The notes beneath the pieces are model-generated. The model was not told the origin of the DNA, made no database searches, and saw only the letters and a program-made list of their open reading frames with translations. The translations under genes were made by a program, and so were the position numbers. Of a stretch of DNA of 64,000 nt, positions 1 through 12,520 are shown piece after piece (the stretch's first letter is position 1; every line of letters starts with the position of its first letter). Source of the stretch: Xiphias gladius (Eukaryota; Chordata; Actinopteri; Istiophoriformes; Xiphiidae); assembly GCF_016859285.1 (NCBI RefSeq), contig NC_053420.1, positions 9,682,001-9,746,000 on the forward strand. The letters run 5' to 3'.

Positions 1-2959
1 GAAAACGTTTCTAATCTTAAAGAATAGCCACAGTTTAATGTCATGAAAACGTTTATTTTCACGCATTTGAATGCAGTGGGCGTGGACTTTCTTCGTATCC
101 CCCTGTCCTTCTTCAAACTCTCATAGGTCACATGCTTTAATTGACATTTGTTCTGTGTCCAGATCCTGAGCTGATGGTGAGATACAGGTTGCAAGTTGCA
201 ACATGTTTTAATTACACTAACTGAGTTATGCTCTAAACAAAACTCAAGTCACTGCAGTACCTGTTATTGTTCTACTAGTGATTTGTTTTCGTCAGGGCTT
301 TCCTATCAGTTTTCGTTTCGGCATTGCACCACACGCGTACCTTGCACCGTGACAAGCGACTTCCTCTCCTTAAAAAAAGAATTTAGATAATGACTAGACT
401 TAATTCCCCGTGCTACTGATGAAGGCTTCACTTTTAGACTACGGAAGACTCCATGTACCAGGCCTGCTGTGTTTGTCTATCTGCCAACTTCCAACCGGAG
501 GTAGTTTCATTCAGCAGCAACCAGGGATTTATCTTTTTCATATCTGATTTGTAAAAACTCCTCTCAAACAGTCCACTGTAATACTCCGAAATGTGTTTAT
601 AATGTGAGCAGAGGGGTTAAATACACACCCAGAACAGGCCAGACTGCTGAAACAGGTGCAGAGTTTTTATTTGAAACTACATATTTCACTGGATTATTGC
701 ACCACTGATCTGCCTCTGACTCAACTACAAAACTGTTTTCACATCACTAAAACAGCATTTCTTCGGTAGGAGCATACGATGAGACATGAAGTGGATTGTA
801 ACATTTTTACAGAAACTACAGCTTTATGTGGAGAATATGTCCTGGTGTCGGAGAGATAATGTTTAATAACACCAGACTTGCGCAGACACACATTTTCATC
901 AAATTTATGAGGTTAAAAGATCCAGCAGCCGCAACTAGAGAATTTACTGGAAATTTCGACTTCTGCTTTTGAACTTTCCTTGCATAATATACATTAGCAA
1001 GGGTGAAACAGAAAAACACCAATTTGGTTTTTCAGTCACAAGCTGTGGAAACTTATGACCGAAACGCAGATAACGCAGTATGTGAGAGGGTTAAGTCACA
1101 TAATAGGCTCGAGCTCCTGGTTTAGAATCATCATTATGTTCAATTATAGCTCATTGAGCACATGTGACTGCTTTCAAAACACAGAATGATTGCCGATTCT
1201 TTGCTTTGGGAGTGGCGAAACTTTATTAGGCTTAAGAAAATGTAGAAAGAGGACATTTACTTTCATATTCAACCTAGTCTCCCCTCAAAACAAGTGTAAA
1301 AATGATTTAGGGTTTCTAGTTAGTTTCAAATTTAATTTATATCAGGAATTCCTCGTAAGTACGGTAACAAGGCAGGACAAGCCAGTCATTCCACTAGTGA
1401 CACTTTATAAAAATATATGTTTATCTGGAAAAAACACAAAGTTAAATCATCTCAAGCACCGTAACATTATAAGACAGTACTTTAAATTAGGTCTTTTAAT
1501 TGCTGTTTTTTTCAGCGAGCCAACATACTGTAAGCCTCCAACTGCTTACAGAACAGATGCATCCAATAATAGAAAATATGAAGCATATACTCTGTGCTTG
1601 TTGTATTTGCCAGCTTTTATATAACCCTCCTAGCTTCGGTGAGATTTTCTGCCAGCAGCCAGCCTTTACAGATAGCACATGACCTCAACGAAAGGGCCGA
1701 GGTAAGTCAGAGCGGCGCTATAGTAAACCAAGCAATATGCAGCCAAGGCGAGGGCTGGCAGAACATCGTGGATTTTCTGTGATCATACTCCAGTATAGAT
1801 TGAGAGCTGTTTCTCTCCGGCACTGCGTCCGGTTCTCTGAAAATGTCCCGGCCTCGGCAGAAAGCGGACGGAAATCAGGCGACTTTAAATTCTTCCCTTT
1901 CATTAGTCCTAATGCAGGGAGCGCAGTGCAGGACACTTTTGTGCCTGTCCACTGCTTTCAACTGATTAGAAAGTTAAAGGGCTTTTTATAATCCAGCTTT
2001 GGGCAGCAGTTGCATTTTGTGCCTCATATTTCTGATATCAAAGCGGCTGGCCAGCCAGCAACCATTTTCTGTAGTGACTGCAATCGGCTGAACTATTTGG
2101 AGAGTGAGAGGTCAAAGGTCTTAATTCGATGAGATTTTTACCCCCGGTTTTTCTCTCATCTCTCATACAGTTTGTCTTCAATCCCTTTCGTTTTTGGTCT
2201 CTCATGGTTTTCCCTTCCTCTGATGATCCCAGCAGTAACTGATAAATCACTAATCCTTTCTCTGCAGAAGTTTCCATGGGAATCTTAATGACATTACTCG
2301 AATTACCGGAATTGTGCAATAGGTATTATGTCTTATTATCCAGCTAATTTGGCATTTATCTATAATTGAAAGTGAAAATGTTATGTAATATGCCAGCATG
2401 AGGTCCAAAATGCAGCCTGTCCATGTCTGTTTCATGGCAGCTTAAAGGACCATACCAGTGGATGTTTGTACTGTATGTTGTAGCCCGTTTTCTACAATTT
2501 ACATATTCTTTGGCTACACTGCTTGGTCAAACTGAATTTTACCTACTGAATTTAGTATTCTTTTTACTGTTTTATTACTATTTTACATTCACAAACCTCC
2601 AAAGCGCAGTTGTGTACGGCTTTACCACTCCTTGAATCGCAGTTCTTCATTGGTACCTCCAGTGAACTCTGCTGCAGCATACACCAGGATAGATGATGCT
2701 GCTAGAGTAAGAAACAGTGCATTACTCTAAAGCCATTATCCTCCACAGGCATCAGCTCATAATAAAAAACACTTAATTCTGTCTGCAAGTTCCCGCTGGG
2801 ACGTGACTGCATCCTGCCCCACTTTTTACCTCATTGTTGGGCTCTCTCTCCATCTTTCTGGCTGCTGTTACGTTTTGTTGTGGTTAGAGGAATGACAGCA
2901 GGCACTATAAATCATGTGACTCCAGGCTCAGCTTTCTTCCTCACCTCTTCCTCCGTCAG
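1..2959. other. Intron 1 tail of the ppm1j-like gene, no exon seen
   Basis: This stretch precedes the first recognisable phosphatase exon, which opens in phase 2 at an acceptor ending at 2959. The missing N-terminal codons must therefore come from an exon further upstream. I looked for a segment encoding the family's N-terminal part, which ends just before the VINAGKS motif and should be followed by a splice donor, and found none. Short ORFs occur on both strands, but none resembles a known protein or has coding-like structure. I read the region as intron lying inside the gene, with the promoter and first exon left of the window. Confidence 0.6.
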
Positions 2960-5900
2960 GGTGATCAATGCGGGGAAGAGCATGCTGAACGAGGACCAGG
3001 CCTCTTGTGAGAAACTGTTTGTGAAGAAGCCGAGCGGCAAACACCGAAACTCCACTCTGCTGGAGGACAACGGGGTGAGTGAAGGGCAGACCTTTGAACA
3101 TCAACACAGGAGTTGGAGAATGATAGATGAAATGTCTTATCGGAAGCTGAAACTTCCTCACACTATCTGTGAAATGCATTGTAGTTTTCTGATACCCCAC
3201 AGTGGTGTTTTCATATCCTATTTGGTACTGATGGATTCACGTTGTTACGTGTAATTCCCCTCCGATCCTTGTGGGACTTATCATTTTTCTCTCTCTACAC
3301 TATCATTTAAATGTCTCTGGTATATTCCCCCTTCTTGTTATCACAAAGTCAAGCATCGGAAACAAATTCCAGTGGTTAAAAATAATTAAGTATTTACTGG
3401 CATGTTTGTGACTTCACCTTCTGTTTTATAGTAAAGATTTAACTGTAGAGATCTTAGTCTGAAAAATTACCCAAACAAAAGACATATAACCAGATTTTAC
3501 AACTTTAGTTTGGTCTTTTCCCTCAGCTTGTGCCCTGTGTATGGTTTAAACTATCATATCGGGCTAAGGATTACTTTTATTCACTCAATACTATCAAGTT
3601 TTTTTCACAATGATTTAATTTATTAAGCAGCTAAAATTATTATTTTTATGTTCACAGTAGATCACATAACTGCTTGTATGTGAAAGGGGTCACTCAAAGT
3701 GACAAAACCCAACCCCAACCCTCACCCAGTCGCCGCAGTTTTAACATCTTTCGGCTCATTGTTTTGGTTTTTCAACTGTTCTGCTTCACTCACACATCTC
3801 TCCTTAGCATCGTTTTCGGCCTCAGAAGGCAGTAAAGAAGGCGAAAAAGCTCTAAAAAACCCACTGTACGCCACCTGTTCAGCACCAAATATCAGACAGA
3901 TAAAGTTAGTGATTACCTCGGTGAACACAGTGAAGCATTTAGCAGCTGAAGAGCCAGATAATTCCTTGAAGAGATGGTAGAGACCAGAAAACAGAGGTAA
4001 AAGAGAGTGAATATTGGACGTAAATTCATCAGTGGTCAGATACATTACTTCAAACGAATGTTAATGTTGCTCCATATCTATTCGATGGGTAAATAGGCAA
4101 TTTTTTTGCTACCATGTTTGCCATATCAACTTAAAACGTTATAATAAGCCAATGTGTCCGCTGCCATCAAATGGCCAAAAAGTCAGTTATTGCAGGTTTG
4201 AAATACCAAATCTGGTTGATCATTAGGTTTTTACCTCTGCAAATCAAAACTGTGCAGTAACTTTGTCAGCGATTCATTTTCTTAACGCAATAAAACAAAA
4301 GCACACGCACAGGTTTACACCACGGCTTTACAATCTAGAACTGGTGTTTCATAAAACCCATGTGACTGGGTTCATAGAACGGAGGCCAAAATTGTAGTTC
4401 TGTAATCTGTCTAAATACATATACTCTTCAGGTCAATACCTCTGATTTAGACCCACTACATGACCGCACCACAATGAATTACATCATCCCTTGTTGCACC
4501 CCTCCCCCACTTGAGTTTAGCATCAAAGGGGTAAGCAGATGTCTTGTGCCTGTTCATCTGTTGGGTAGTCAGTCAGGCCAACTGGCCTTGTAAACATGCC
4601 TGCAAACACAAAGGTGGCAACGCCTCTTCCTATCCCATTGCATCATAGTAGAGCAGCAGAAGCCCTCGGAGGAAGGGATTTTTTTCTGTAGTCTTTTCAT
4701 CAGTTGTGTAGATCCTGTCAGCACAGATATCACATTTGATTAATATTGTAGGTTTGAAACATTTCAATTTTTTGTTTTTGTGTGTGTGCGTGTGTATTTT
4801 TAAATACCCAAACACCGCTGTTCAATATTGTTTTAGAATTGTTTTTTTTACAATATAGACCATGAAAAGAAAGGTTCACCATAGTTCACAATAAGACTTT
4901 TATACCTTGCCAGCTTTCCCATAATATTATAATCTAGATTTACCGCAGCTGAAAACCTGAAATATATTGCTTAGCATGAAAATGTTAGCAGCTGTAGTCC
5001 CAGAGCCTGTAAACCCTCACAAATCTGTGCCTTCTGCTCAGAGTTGTAATCTCAAAGGAGATTTGTTTTTTTAGGCAATATTATTGTTCAATTATTTTAT
5101 ATATTACTACAGCTGCATCCTTTGTTTAATACGTTTTAATTTCCATATAACTCTGTAGGATGGCACAGGAATTCCTCTCCACTTCTGGGGGGTGTTTGAT
5201 GGACATGCAGGTTCTGGAGCCGCCATCATGGCCTCCAAGCTTCTTCACCGCCTCATTAGAGACCGTCTGGGAGAGATCTGCCACCTGCTGGAGAACCCCA
5301 CCAGTCCGCCTCCTATCTGCTTGGCCAAGAACGGCAGCCCGTACCAGGCGGAGACAAAGAAAGGAGCTGCACAGGAACCAGAGGACCCCGATGCTATCAA
5401 CGACTCCTCAGTGCGCTTTCACATGGAGAAGGTTGTCAGTTTGGAGAGTCTGGTGATGGGAGTCATTGAGACGGCCTTCAAACAGATGGTGAGCAGATGT
5501 TACCTGCAAAGCATGTTAAAAAAACGAGCATATTTCAAGCTGCACAAGGCATTTTTGCTCCTTTTTATCTTCAAACGGCAGTATTACCTAACATTTTAAC
5601 TTCCATTCACAGAAAACACTTTAGGCTTAAGAACTAGTTCTGAGAGACCATATACTTGCCCTTACCGTCTTAGCCCCTCTCAATAACTATTGCTGGATTG
5701 CCACAAAATTTGGTCACGGTGTCCAGGGGGTGAATCCTACTGATGTTAGTGATCCCCCTGGACTTTGCCTCTTGAGCCACCAGCTGGTCAGAATTTTTAG
5801 TTATCCAGCTTCACACATCCACATCTATGGGACAGATACAGGCACTTACAGCCTCAGAGCTGCCCATGTGGCTGTAGACTCTTAATCTTGTTTGCACATG

Positions 5901-8900
5901 TGCACCTTCGAGCAGCAATGCACCAAGTACAAATGCTATTAACTTGTTGCTCGCCTATGATTCATACCAAAGGAAGATAGAAAAAGTAAATACATTTTAT
6001 TGAACACAACTTCCTGTCACAGCTTTTTTTATTATCTAAGTGTTGATGTTATTGCTGTGGGTGGATGGGTGTCCAAACCTGAGGATTAAACTAGAGCAAA
6101 TAGGCCAAATTTGCTTGGTCGCAGTTAGAAAGGATACCTCTGTTGCAGCCTCACTTTCGGGTTTAGATGATACTGAACGTAACCCACAGTATAGGGGATG
6201 TGTTCCTCAAAGCCGCCTTGTTCCTCTCCATTAGTACTGCTGTTTTGTTTTAAATATGAATATGTATGGAGAAAATAATGAGGTATTCAGTGTGAGGGGA
6301 AGAACAGTGATTTTGTGGCCTTTTGCTTTTACTTTGATTTTTCTCGCTTTATTTCAGGATGACCTAATTGAAAAGGAAAAAACGTCCTACGCCATCTCTG
6401 GTGGGTGTTGTGCCTTAGCTGCCATTCATTTAATGGGGAAACTCTACGTAGCGAATGCTGGAGATAGCAGGTGAGTGAAACAGCAAAATAGGACAGAACA
6501 CAGGATAAATAACCCTGAAATTGATTGAAACAACACGAACATTAAGCATAATTACTAAATGGATTTTTATAAAGATAGCAAATGTAATTATCTCTAGCTC
6601 TCCACTGTACAGTACATGGAGCTTTATATTCATGGGAAATCTTTTCCCACAAAGTAGCTTCTTGTGCCCCCCGGGGTTCATTTTGCACACTGCAGAATCG
6701 TGTAACCCTCCTCTACCAACACTCCTACTCACCAGCCCTACTCATGTGAGTTGCTGGTGTAAAGTTTAAAAGAGGGAAAATGTGGTTCTGTCGTCTCACT
6801 CCCGTGTCCCCTCCCTCTCTCTCTCCGCAGGGCCATAATCATACGAAATAATGAAGTTATTCCCATGACTAATGAATTCACACCTGAGTCAGAGAGGCAG
6901 CGGCTACAGTATCTGGTATTCCTTATCTTTCACACAAATATCAGATAAATTGTATTTTTAGTAAAGGGTACATAGACTAACAGTAAGCAACCTGGAGAAG
7001 ACTGAAATAAACTGACGATCATCGGTTGCCTGTTTTAGTAGCCGGTTGTAGTGTGACAGAGTGGGTGGATGATGTTCGCTGCTAAAACAGGGAGCTGTTT
7101 GACGCCTTCAGTATACAGCTCAGAGCACTGCAGGCCTTCTGTAACACAGTCTTAGAGCTTTTCTTATTTTCAAAAAAACGACTTATTTGTGTCAGACATG
7201 TAGGCCTAAGTAAAGCTTTTAATTCTGTAGTTTGGTGCGACCTGCCCTGTTTTTTTGTGTCACTCCAGGGCTTCCTGAGGCCGGAGCTTCTGGGAAATGA
7301 GTTCACTCACATTGAGTTCCCCCGCAGGATCCAGCACAGCGAGCTGGGCAAAAAGATGCTCTACAGAGACCACACCATGACTGGCTGGTAAACCTGGAGC
7401 TCCATTTTAATCACATTTTTGACAGTTAAACACTTTTCATGGAAAATTTATTCAGGATCAAGAATTCTATCCAGTAACTGTTCAGAACAGTTTGGTTGTG
7501 GAGTGCGTACTTGAAATGTATAAGAATATTCAAACAAAGATGATCTATTTTTTGATAAATCAAATATACATTTAGATAACATGAACTGAGAATACATAAA
7601 AAGAATACATTTTCCTAGCGTTTAATTTGACTAATTCGGATTGCTTGTTTTTTTTTTCTGCCTAACAGTTCAAACCCCCAAATATTCTGTTTACAATGAT
7701 CTGTTAAAAAAACTATCAAATATTCATATTTGAGGGGCTAAGATCTGTTTGTTGTGTTGTTGTAGGGCTTATAAGACAATCGTTGAGGATGATCTGAAAT
7801 TCCCCCTGATATACGGAGAGGGGAAAAAGGTAAGAAACATGAAAATACTCAGTGTATTGTACTGGATCATTGTCTGTTATGACATTTTTCTAAATGGTTA
7901 GGTGCTAAAAAAGTTGGATTTAATGATAATATAAAAACATACAACAAATACACAATATAATATAGTGTGGAGTCATGATGTTTTACATTGTGTCTCTGCA
8001 GATTATTTTAGTTGAAATTATGATTGCAAAACATTTTTATATCTTCTAGTTGTTTGCTAAATTCTGCAGTGTCTATCTGGGTAGAAATGAGATCTGCTCA
8101 ATATTTTCACTATTGTCTGAGAGAACATGGCTTTCACTTAATAATCCCTCACAAGTGGATTTTCCTTGAACTGAAGTACATCCCGGAACAATAACCTACA
8201 TTGTTATGTGGGTGTGTGGGCATGTTTTCTCTGTACCGTATGTGCGCATCAATGTGTGTTGGTATCTGCAGGCTCGTGTCATGGCGACAATCGGAGTGAC
8301 CCGCGGGCTGGGGGATCACGACCTGAAGGTGTACAACTCCAACATTTACATCAAGCCCTTCCTCTCCTGTGTCCCTGAGGTGAGTTTGATGAGTGAGAAG
8401 CAGCTTTGGTTTGTCAGCGCTGCCTGAGGAGTTACTTCAGCATTGTTGCGTTAGCCACCTCAGAGCCTTTAGGATACATATGAATAGCTGTCAGGCCCCG
8501 GGCTTCGCTTTACTGCCCGTTGCTCAAAATGAAACTCTTGTGCATTGCTCAAAGCTTTACAGGCTCAGATATGGCGCAACGAAGTCGATTTGCCCACACC
8601 GGGTTTCCTTTTCTTACTTGTAATTTTTGTTCACTTTTTATTTTTGACAATTTAAAGATATTTCACAAAAGAAGGAGAAAAAAAAACATCGACAAAGCAT
8701 GGGAACCAAGTGTGGTATACATTTCTTACTGTACAGTCTTTATGTCCATATTGTTCTTAGTGTCCTTGTTGTCTGCAGTGAAGGTGGTCCATTTCTTCCA
8801 TTTTCTGGGAAAGGACTCCCCCTTAATCCTCATAGAAAATGTCAGTTTTTTCCATATGTCTATCTATTTTTTAGTCTGGGAGGTTTCGTTGTATGCCCAT

Positions 8901-11161
8901 TTTTTATGTATTGTGTATTTGCAGGCATATATCTTGCTGTCCTGAGGGATCCCATGACCCCAAATGTCAGAATATTCTCCCAAAATATGTTCATCTTTTC
9001 ACACAACCAAAACCTGTGAAAATGATTAGCATTCGTGTCACACAATCTCCAACACTGCTGCTGAGTGTGAGGTTTATTTTTAAACGGGAGGCGTGATGTA
9101 AATAACATGATCATGATGAATTCTTCCAAATAAATTCCAAGATGAGATTTCTATATTTATAGTATACAACCAAAAACTGAGTGCACCCTTGTGCAATACC
9201 ACTAAAATGTGAGTGATAGACTACATTGAAAATACAGGCCCCAATGTACAACCTCAATGAACCAAGTTAAGTACCCACATGTTAAGGAACTGCCTGAACA
9301 AGTGAGAAAGCAGATTGTGAGACTTCACAACGTTGGGAGAGGATACAAGAGCATCAGTAGGCTGTTGAACATAAGCGGAAACACAGTAGTGGCAGTGGTG
9401 AGGAGGTAGAGGAAGAGCCACGCCACCAATAACAGAAGGCGCAGTGGGCGTCCTTGAAAAATGACGCCACGCGCATTTCGCTATTTACGCAACCTCGCTT
9501 TAAAAAACAGATGGGTAAGTGCTTCTGACTTGGCACAAGCATTATCTGTGGAAATTCCTTCTACCTCTCTTGTTGGATTTTATTTCGTATTTCCTGTTCA
9601 ACCTCATAATTACATGAATTTTGTAAGCTTGTTGTAATTCACTCAAAATAAGTGGCTGAGCTTAATGTCAAAAAAATGTGAGAGAACACGAGCAGCTTTC
9701 CTACAGCAATTGGAAGTTATGTCCCTGGCGAGCCAGTATACATTTGCTAATCACCCAGCACTAATAAACACACAAACAGAAAACGTTGACTACCGTCTTG
9801 ATGCATGCGACAGCATGATGACTAAAAGATTAAAAATATATATCTATCAATCACAGGTGAAAGTTTATAACCTGGATGAAAACAAACACGGCCCAGACGA
9901 CGTCTTGGTCATGGGTACAGATGGACTGTGGGACGTGACAACGGACAGGGAAGTGGTAGATGCCGTGTCAGCCTACTTATCCTGTTGTGACCCCTCTGAT
10001 CCCATGAGGTATGCAGTCTGCCAAATAATCCTTTACATTAGGCTTTTGTTCTCGCTATATACTCTCTTATGTGCCGTGTGAACACGTACAGGAAAATGAC
10101 ATGAAAGCTGTAGTTTCATAAATGTAACATCAGTGAAGTGCTGTTGTGCCCAGTTTGTCCACTAGGCAGTGACAAACATTTAGGTCTCCAGCAAAATTCT
10201 GCTTATAGTTCTAGCAAATTTAATCATCTGTAAGTACTAAACAACCATAAAATTATTTATTTATAACACAATATGATGTCGTTGTAAGCAGATATCAGAA
10301 CATTTTTAAGTGTTTATTAATGTGCAGTTTTTCCAGCATCTGTAACTTCACCTATGAAGACAAGTGGCCACTTTATTAGGTACACCTGTACAATCTAATG
10401 GAGTCCAATAGAACTGTGCTGCCATTAGTCTACTTTTAAGATGTGTTATATTGTATTGTTATTAACTATGGGTTTATATACCAGCATCCAGTTATGGATG
10501 CTTCACGGGAGGAGTTGAAGTCGTTGCCTAATACATCAATAAACACTTAAAAAGACCATATATCTGCTTACAACTCGTTGAGGGGGGAAAGCAACTAAAG
10601 CACCACAAGTACTGTGATTAAGGACAGTTACTTCTCATACTTCACTATAGTTCAAAGGAAAGTATTGAACTTTTCACTCCACTGCAATTATGTGACGCCT
10701 TTATTCGCTAATCACTTTTCAGATTGAAATTTTAAATGAGAAAACATATGACAGGCTTATAATATAAAAGAAATACCTTTTTGGCTTGTGACTCTTTACA
10801 ACGAAGCAGCATCTAATTGGTGCTCCTTGACAAGTTTCAGATGTTTATGAATTGTCAGCAGTTCCACCGAATAGACATTCTAGTATTTGTGCTTCTGCTT
10901 AAGTAAAGGATCTGAGTATTTCTTCCGCCACTGGAAATTTGTTTCGTATGTGTGCGTGTCTTAAATCACAGGGTCACTCACTGTAGCAATGACTGTTTTT
11001 GTGTGTTGCACAGGTTTACACTGGCAGCCCAGGACCTGCTGATGCGGTCTCGAGGGGTGCTGAAAGAGCGTGGCTGGAGGCTACCCAATGATAAACTGGG
11101 CTCAGGCGACGACATAACTGTATTCGTCGTCCCGCTGGCAGGGCATGAGTCAGAGACATGA
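2960..11161 (+). CDS. ppm1j: PP2C-family Ser/Thr protein phosphatase, PPM1J-like (5' partial)
   Basis: Nine coding exons: 2960-3074, 5159-5488, 6358-6470, 6831-6915, 7269-7387, 7766-7829, 8272-8379, 9857-10008 and 11014-11161 (stop TGA). All have AG/GT borders and phases that join. They encode about 411 residues; human PPM1J has 505, so roughly the first 95-110 residues are missing to the left. PP2C hallmarks appear in order: VINAGKS and NEDQ, FDGHAG (metal-binding Asp), a variable proline-rich insert, SGGCCAL, NAGDSR, TPESERQRLQ, MTGWAYKTI, MATIGVTRGLGDHDLK, TDGLWD (metal-binding Asp) and GSGDDI. The family is a Mn/Mg-dependent Ser/Thr phosphatase. The PPM1H/J/M subgroup is shown by the GVTRGLGDHDLK and WRLPNDKLGSGDD segments. 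Several stretches look PPM1H-like, so the J assignment rests mainly on synteny with rhoc, mov10 and capza1. Exons are GC-richer than the introns. Confidence 0.9.
3680..4030. repeat. Possible interspersed repeat in ppm1j intron
   Basis: This is an intronic block open in frames on both strands: a 93-codon + frame from 3699 and a 107-codon - frame ending at 3722. Its wording resembles a dispersed sequence I associate with fish genomes. There are no splice sites or domains that would make it an exon of the phosphatase. Family and ends are uncertain. A non-coding intronic sequence with chance open frames is the alternative. Confidence 0.3.
5685..5800. repeat. Fragment of a teleost interspersed repeat
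   Basis: The phrase order (ATTGCCACAAAATTTGGTCA, then CCTGATGTTAGTGATCCCC-type wording, then a CCACCAGCTGGTCA ending) is typical of a dispersed teleost repeat fragment. It lies in the intron following the 5159-5488 exon of the phosphatase gene. It is short, has no coding capacity, and its family cannot be named from sequence alone. Confidence 0.35.
9255..9560 (+). mobile_element. Tc1/mariner transposase N-terminal relic
   Basis: Conceptual translation on the + strand gives a Tc1-type DNA-binding domain. It begins KELPEQVRKQIVRLHNVG and GYKSISRLLNISGNTVV (first helix-turn-helix), continues through a basic GRP-type linker near 9450, then MTPRAFRYLRNL and VSASDLAQALS (second helix-turn-helix). 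The frame is broken by a TAG at about 9406 and a TGA at about 9454. No catalytic DDE domain follows. It is therefore a truncated, dead copy in the phosphatase intron between exons 8379 and 9857. It belongs to a different subfamily from the longer Tc1 copy at 22.8-24.3 kb. Confidence 0.75.
10362..10440 (+). repeat. Terminal fragment of a teleost DNA-element family
   Basis: Contains the phrase GGCCACTTTATTAGGTACAC followed by CTGTACAATCTAATGGAGTC, which is the end of a very widespread fish non-autonomous element. Only the end is preserved here, in the last intron of the phosphatase gene. What looks like an internal part of the same family occurs near the right edge of the window (about 62.92-63.25 kb). 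Confidence 0.55.
10590..10935 (-). repeat. TACTTAAGTA-type non-autonomous element (copy 1)
   Basis: This block ends with a segment reading AAGTAAAGGATCTGAGTATT then TCTTCCGCCACTGG, the inverted terminus of a common teleost element whose forward end reads CAGTGGTGGAAGAAGTACTC. The body contains its usual TACTTCTCATACTTCACTAT wording. A second copy in the opposite orientation lies at 33.43-33.83 kb. It sits in the last phosphatase intron and has no coding capacity. Confidence 0.6.
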
Positions 11162-12520
11162 GGGGGCGTTGTGGCGACCGCTATGACAGCGCTGAGTCTT
11201 CAGGGTCCTTCCCACAGTCCCTCCAAGCTCCTTAACCCTGGACCGACGGGGCAGCGGGAGATAAAAACACCTTTGTCATAGGGAAGACTCGGGTCTGAGC
11301 AGCACCTTCATCAACCACTAGATCACATCCCGTCCCACGCTTCACTTCAACCTAACCCAGGATCCCATCTCCTTTGGTCTCAGTCATGTAACAAAAGATT
11401 TTCAGTGACATTATAAGAGACGTCACAATCTGCCTCCCAGACCTGCCGTATGTGACGGTTGCCAGTGAAAATTAAACCCTTGTAATATTTCTCTTCCCTG
11501 TTTATGTTCAAGACTGGGCCGCTACTCAAACCTTTGAACAGATTGTTCATTTTCATGTCATTACCTAAATGTGACTCTCTTTTGTAAAAAACCTAACAGG
11601 GGAAAAAAAATCTTCCCGCAGTTTCACAATCGTAAAACCATGTAAAGAGGATTGCAGCAGAGAATGTGAGGAAACCAAAGAGATTATGCCATGGCATAAG
11701 GATGGAAATCTGTAAAAAATAAATACATAAAAAGATAAACAATAAAACAAAACAAAAAAATTAGATTTATGTCTGTACATTAACGAAGCATGGAGGACGT
11801 AAAAGCCGAGGAATGGACCTTTACAGCACTGGACCCAAACAGAATCAGTTGAGTCCACGTTGCCATATTTCCTGTTTCAGTCATGATGAATGAATGACGA
11901 CACCTGAGGCACTTGAAGACTGTTGCACATGCTCTGTGGTAGCCTGTTGATTTGTGATATCTTTTTACTGAATGTGGCCATAGATGATTTGTTTTGTTTT
12001 TGTCCTCACAATGAGGAGAACAGAGGTTTATAGCTGTTACATTTGGATAATTTATTTCATTTTACTACATGTTTTCTGTTTTTTACCCAAGAAGGAGAAA
12101 GTAAATTGTTGTCCATAAACGTGTTGGTATAGTAAGATGTGAAAAATTTCACACATATGCCTTATTAAGAGCTGAGAGGGACTCGAGCGTGTTTTTCTTC
12201 AGATGCACTAAATTTGATCCTTGTAGAAGTGGCAGAGAACATTGCATGCCCTTAAATGCACTGCATACCTCGTTTGTACCATTTTTGTTATGTCATGTTG
12301 TTATTTAGATTATCCATATATTTTTAAAGACAACTTTGGTTGTGAGCAGTATCAGATGTTTGATTTTTTTTGTTTTTGTTTCTATCCATACGTGTTTATT
12401 TAGAAAGATGGTGAGTCCTAGAATTTGAGCTACCAAAATGTGAGGTAGGGGGATAATATGTACCAGTTTAGAAATAAATCAGATCTTTCCCATTTGCTTT
12501 GAATGTGTTCAATTACACTC
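11162..12520 (+). other. ppm1j: Probable 3' UTR of the ppm1j-like gene
   Basis: After the TGA at 11159-11161 there is no further coding. Poly(A) signals AATAAA occur around 11717 and at 12473-12478. The latter is followed by a GT-rich stretch (GAATGTGTTC, TTGTGTCACTG), which suits a cleavage site near 12.5 kb. The end of the UTR is an inference and could be proximal. Confidence 0.5.

Noticed and set aside
3722-4045. 107-codon minus-strand ORF as an antisense gene
   Set aside because: No splice sites, promoter or homology are visible. The block resembles a dispersed repeat with open frames on both strands.
9665-9856. Open frame running into the phosphatase exon at 9857, considered as an earlier exon start
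   Set aside because: A clear TCACAG acceptor at 9856 and exact phase with the previous exon show the upstream part is intron read-through.
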